DNA of 64,000 bases from Methylorubrum populi (GTDB lineage Bacteria > Pseudomonadota > Alphaproteobacteria > Rhizobiales > Beijerinckiaceae), in contig JAQIIU010000003.1 in assembly GCA_036946625.1 (NCBI GenBank), positions 197,961 to 261,960 of the forward strand, in the 5' to 3' direction. The notes beneath the pieces are model-generated. The model searched no databases, was not told where the DNA came from, and saw only the letters and a program-made list of their open reading frames with translations. Every line of letters begins with the position of its first letter. Within the stretch, counting starts at the first letter, position 1. The position numbers and the translations under genes were made by a program. Below, in pieces: positions 61,929 through 64,000 of the stretch.

Positions 61929-63009
61929 ATGCCTCGCGTCCCAGACCGATCCGAACCGCCCCGTCTCGGCTTCTGCTGCACCTTCATCCCCGACCCGGAC
62001 CCGGCGCACAGAACCCTGAAGGCGGCCAAGGACGCGGCCAAGCCGATGAATCTCGGCACGGTCACCATGGCGCATCTGGAGCGCCTCGGGCCGGCCGCGC
62101 GCGTCGGGAAGCTCGAAGGGGTCGTGCGCCACAACCTCGCGGCCCTGGAGCGCCAGATCGCCTGGGTCTCGGCCCGGACGCCGCTGGAGCGGCTCCTGCG
62201 CATGGCGAGTTCGGTGCTGCCCGGCTACACCCACCCGGTGGCGCGGCCGCTCTACGCCGAGCCCGCGATGCGCGACCTGATCGCGGCCGGGCTCGCGCGC
62301 ATCGGCGAGCGGGCGCGGGCGGGGGCCGTGCGGCTCAGCATGCATCCCGGTCCGTTCTGCATCATCGCCTCGCGCAACCCGAACGCGCAGAAGAACGGCA
62401 TCGCCGAACTCGAGTACCATGCCGAGGTGATGGCGATGCTGGGCTACGGCTCCGGCTGGCACCCGCACGGCGCCCACGTGAACATCCATGTCGGCGGGCG
62501 CGAACCCGGCATCGAGGGTTTTTTCCGCGAACCTGCCGCTGATCTCGGAGACGGCGCGCAACCTGCTCACCGTCGAGAACGACGAGTCGCTGTTCGGCCT
62601 CGATGCGGTGCTGCGGCTCGGCGACCGGGTGCCGGTGGTGCTCGACCTGCACCACCACTGGGTCGAGAGCCGCGGCGAATACATCGAGCCCGACGATCCG
62701 CGCGTCCGGGCGGTGATCGCCTCCTGGCGCGGGGTGCGGCCGGTGAGCCATGTCAGCGTCTCGCGCGAGAGCCTCCTGCCCGGCCACGACACGACCGCCC
62801 TGCCGGACTACGCCGCACTCTCGGGCGAGGGGCATTCCTGGCGCGATCTCGCCGCGCATTCCGACCTGATGTGGAACGAGGCGGTCAACGCCCTGGTCGC
62901 CCGCCACCTCGCCTGGAGCGACTTCGAGATCGAGGCCAAGGGCAAGAACCAGGCGAGCGTGCCGCTGGCCGCCCGGATCGGGCGCGACATCGCCCTGGCC
63001 GCCGCCTGA
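61929..63009 (+). pseudogene. uvsE: UV damage endonuclease UvsE, one-base frameshift
   Basis: UvsE/UvdE nicks 5' of UV photoproducts using a TIM-barrel metal site. From ATG 61929 the frame encodes 'RLGFCCTFIPDPDPAHRTLK', 'KPMNLGTVTMAHLERLG', 'RLSMHPGPFCIIASRNPNAQ' and 'WHPHGAHVNIHVGGREPGIE' GF. Then the frame changes at a six-T run (62519-62524). The +1-shifted frame continues 'SANLPLISETARNLLTVEND' ES, 'VPVVLDLHHHWVESRGEYIE' and 'EIEAKGKNQASVPLAARI' to TAA/TGA 63009. Removing one T restores a continuous protein of ~360 residues. It is a pseudogene, a phase-variable gene or a sequencing error. Confidence 0.85.
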
Positions 63010-63026
63010 CCCCGCTTCGGCTCCCC

Positions 63027-63184
63027 CGTCATCGCGAGGCTCGGCGCAAGCGATCCAGGGCGGAAGTCCTGTCCGGAGAGGCCGCACCGCCGGATGGCTT
63101 CGCCTGACGGCTCGCAACGACGGTGTGGATCATCCTCTCCGTCATTGCGAGGCTCGACGCAAGCAATCCAGCACCGCGACGCAA
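63027..63184. repeat. Dispersed palindromic repeat, family A, copy 8
   Basis: Three half-elements in a row: CCGTCATCGCGAGGCTCG / CAAGCGATCCAGGGCG, GCCGGATGGCTTCGCCTG / GGCTCGCAACGACGG, and CCGTCATTGCGAGGCTCG / CAAGCAATCCAGCACCGCG. It occupies the first half of the 63010-63374 gap; nothing clear is seen in the second half beyond the upstream region of the last gene. Confidence 0.8.
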
Positions 63185-63374
63185 AGCCGGTCGAGACGTT
63201 CGAGCGCTCCGACACCATGGGCCGGCAGGATCGCGCCGCGGGCGATGACGGCGCCCGCCCACCCTCGGCTGGGCGGATTTGACCCGGCGGACGGCGCCCG
63301 GCACCATGCTAGCTTCCTCATTCGTGCGCGGGGCGCCTTTCGCCCGGCGCCCGCGGGAGCCGCGACCGGACACG

Positions 63375-64000
63375 ATGAGCGAGGCCGAACGGACGAACGC
63401 CGCCAGCGGGGATCGACAGGGCGAGGCGCGCCGCCGCCTCGACCGGCTGGTGGAGCGGGCGCGGGCCGCGGGCCTGTGGGAGCGGGCCTGGCCGGTGCTG
63501 TGGCGGGGCCTCGGCGTCGGGCTCGCCTTCCTCGCCGCCTCCTGGCTCGGGCTGTGGCTCGACCTCCCGCCGCTCTGGCGCATGGCCGGGCTCGGCCTGT
63601 TCGCCGCTCTCCTCGTCCTCGCCCTGTGGCCGGCTCTGCGCCTGCGTGCGTTGAGCCGCCGCGAGGCCCTGATCCGGATCGACCGCGAGGCCGCCCGCGG
63701 CGGCGGACCCGCCCACGATCCGGCCTCGGCGGTCGAGGACACCCTCGCCGTCGGCCAGACCGACCCGGCCACCCGTGCCCTGTGGGCCCTGCACCAGTCC
63801 CGCGCCGCCGCCGCCGTCGCGCGGCTGAAGGCCGGGCGCCCGCGGCCGGACATGCCCGGCCACGATCCGCTGGCCCTGCGCGCCGGCCTCCTCGTCGCGG
63901 CTCTGGCGGCGCTGTTCGTGGCCGGACCGGAATGGCGCGGGCGGATCGCCGCCGCCTTCGACGGGCGCGAGCCGCCGGCCGCCGCCCCGAGCTTCCGCGT
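63375..64000 (+). CDS. DUF4175/TIGR02302 family membrane protein (partial, runs off the window)
   Basis: The frame opens at ATG 63375 ('MSEAERTNAASGDRQGEARR') and continues to the end of the window (208 codons). It has 'RLDRLVERARAAGLWERAWP', two transmembrane helices ('VLWRGLGVGLAFLAASWLGL' and 'MAGLGLFAALLVLALWPALR'), then 'RREALIRIDREAARGGGPAH', 'AVEDTLAVGQTDPATRALWA' and a third hydrophobic helix (~185-200). This is the N-terminal part of the large DUF4175/TIGR02302 proteins of Rhizobiales, whose C-terminal coiled-coil lies beyond. The function is unknown. Confidence 0.85.
   Translation, partial: MSEAERTNAASGDRQGEARRRLDRLVERARAAGLWERAWPVLWRGLGVGLAFLAASWLGLWLDLPPLWRMAGLGLFAALLVLALWPALRLRALSRREALIRIDREAARGGGPAHDPASAVEDTLAVGQTDPATRALWALHQSRAAAAVARLKAGRPRPDMPGHDPLALRAGLLVAALAALFVAGPEWRGRIAAAFDGREPPAAAPSFR

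Overview
The window is a GC-rich alphaproteobacterial chromosome segment, most likely from Methylobacterium/Methylorubrum (order Hyphomicrobiales). The evidence is the atpHAGDC gene set, whose delta subunit resembles the M. extorquens protein as I remember it; the hemE/ppsR-maf-aroE-coaE-dnaQ cluster; ChpT; EipA; the HisG/HisZ pair; PHB-type esterases; and chemotaxis genes of alphaproteobacterial type. No database search was run, so family names rest on motif and architecture recognition.

Layout. (1) 1-12.6 kb is a decayed accessory zone. It holds the end of a lipase gene, a relatively AT-rich DUF1302 outer-membrane protein, a diguanylate cyclase, two intact chemoreceptor-type genes, a DUF2817 peptidase and a STAS-CheY pair. 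Among them lie remnants of IS256-, IS3-, IS1182- and IS5-like transposases and broken chemoreceptor, kinase, acetyltransferase, RpfG and 5'-nucleotidase genes. (2) 12.6-22.9 kb is core: a methyltransferase, ferrochelatase, the F1 ATP synthase operon with an extra small membrane-protein gene between atpD and atpC, and a phosphopantetheinyl transferase. (3) 22.9-31.6 kb runs almost entirely on the minus strand: PHB-type esterase with a CopG-like regulator, dnaQ, hicAB, coaE, aroE, a cation-efflux gene, maf, a GT61 glycosyltransferase and ppsR. (4) 31.7-32.4 kb, between ppsR and hemE, is the place where alphaproteobacterial chromosomes carry oriC. It holds a perfect CtrA site and a cluster of GANTC (CcrM) sites. 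(5) 32.4-46.4 kb contains hemE, hemJ, hisG/hisZ, an O-antigen-ligase-like gene overlapping a large hybrid histidine kinase, an Xre-RES toxin-antitoxin pair and a ycjX/ycjF-type pair. (6) 46.4-52.6 kb is mostly on the minus strand: a small hydrolase, lysA, lptM, eipA (with its own perfect CtrA site upstream) and cysQ. (7) 52.9-59.7 kb has chpT followed by a complete cheA-cheW-cheY-cheB-cheR set. (8) 60.1-64 kb has the pxpBC 5-oxoprolinase genes, a frameshifted uvsE and the start of a DUF4175 protein.

Two themes link the parts. The CtrA cell-cycle circuit appears three times: at the putative origin, upstream of eipA, and as the phosphotransferase gene chpT. The non-coding space is also populated by at least four dispersed palindromic repeat families, here called A to D: eight copies of a REP-like element, two copies of a second module beside it, one intact and one broken 218-bp MITE-like element, and two copies of an 18-bp-arm palindrome. 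No tRNA, rRNA, CRISPR array or riboswitch was recognised.
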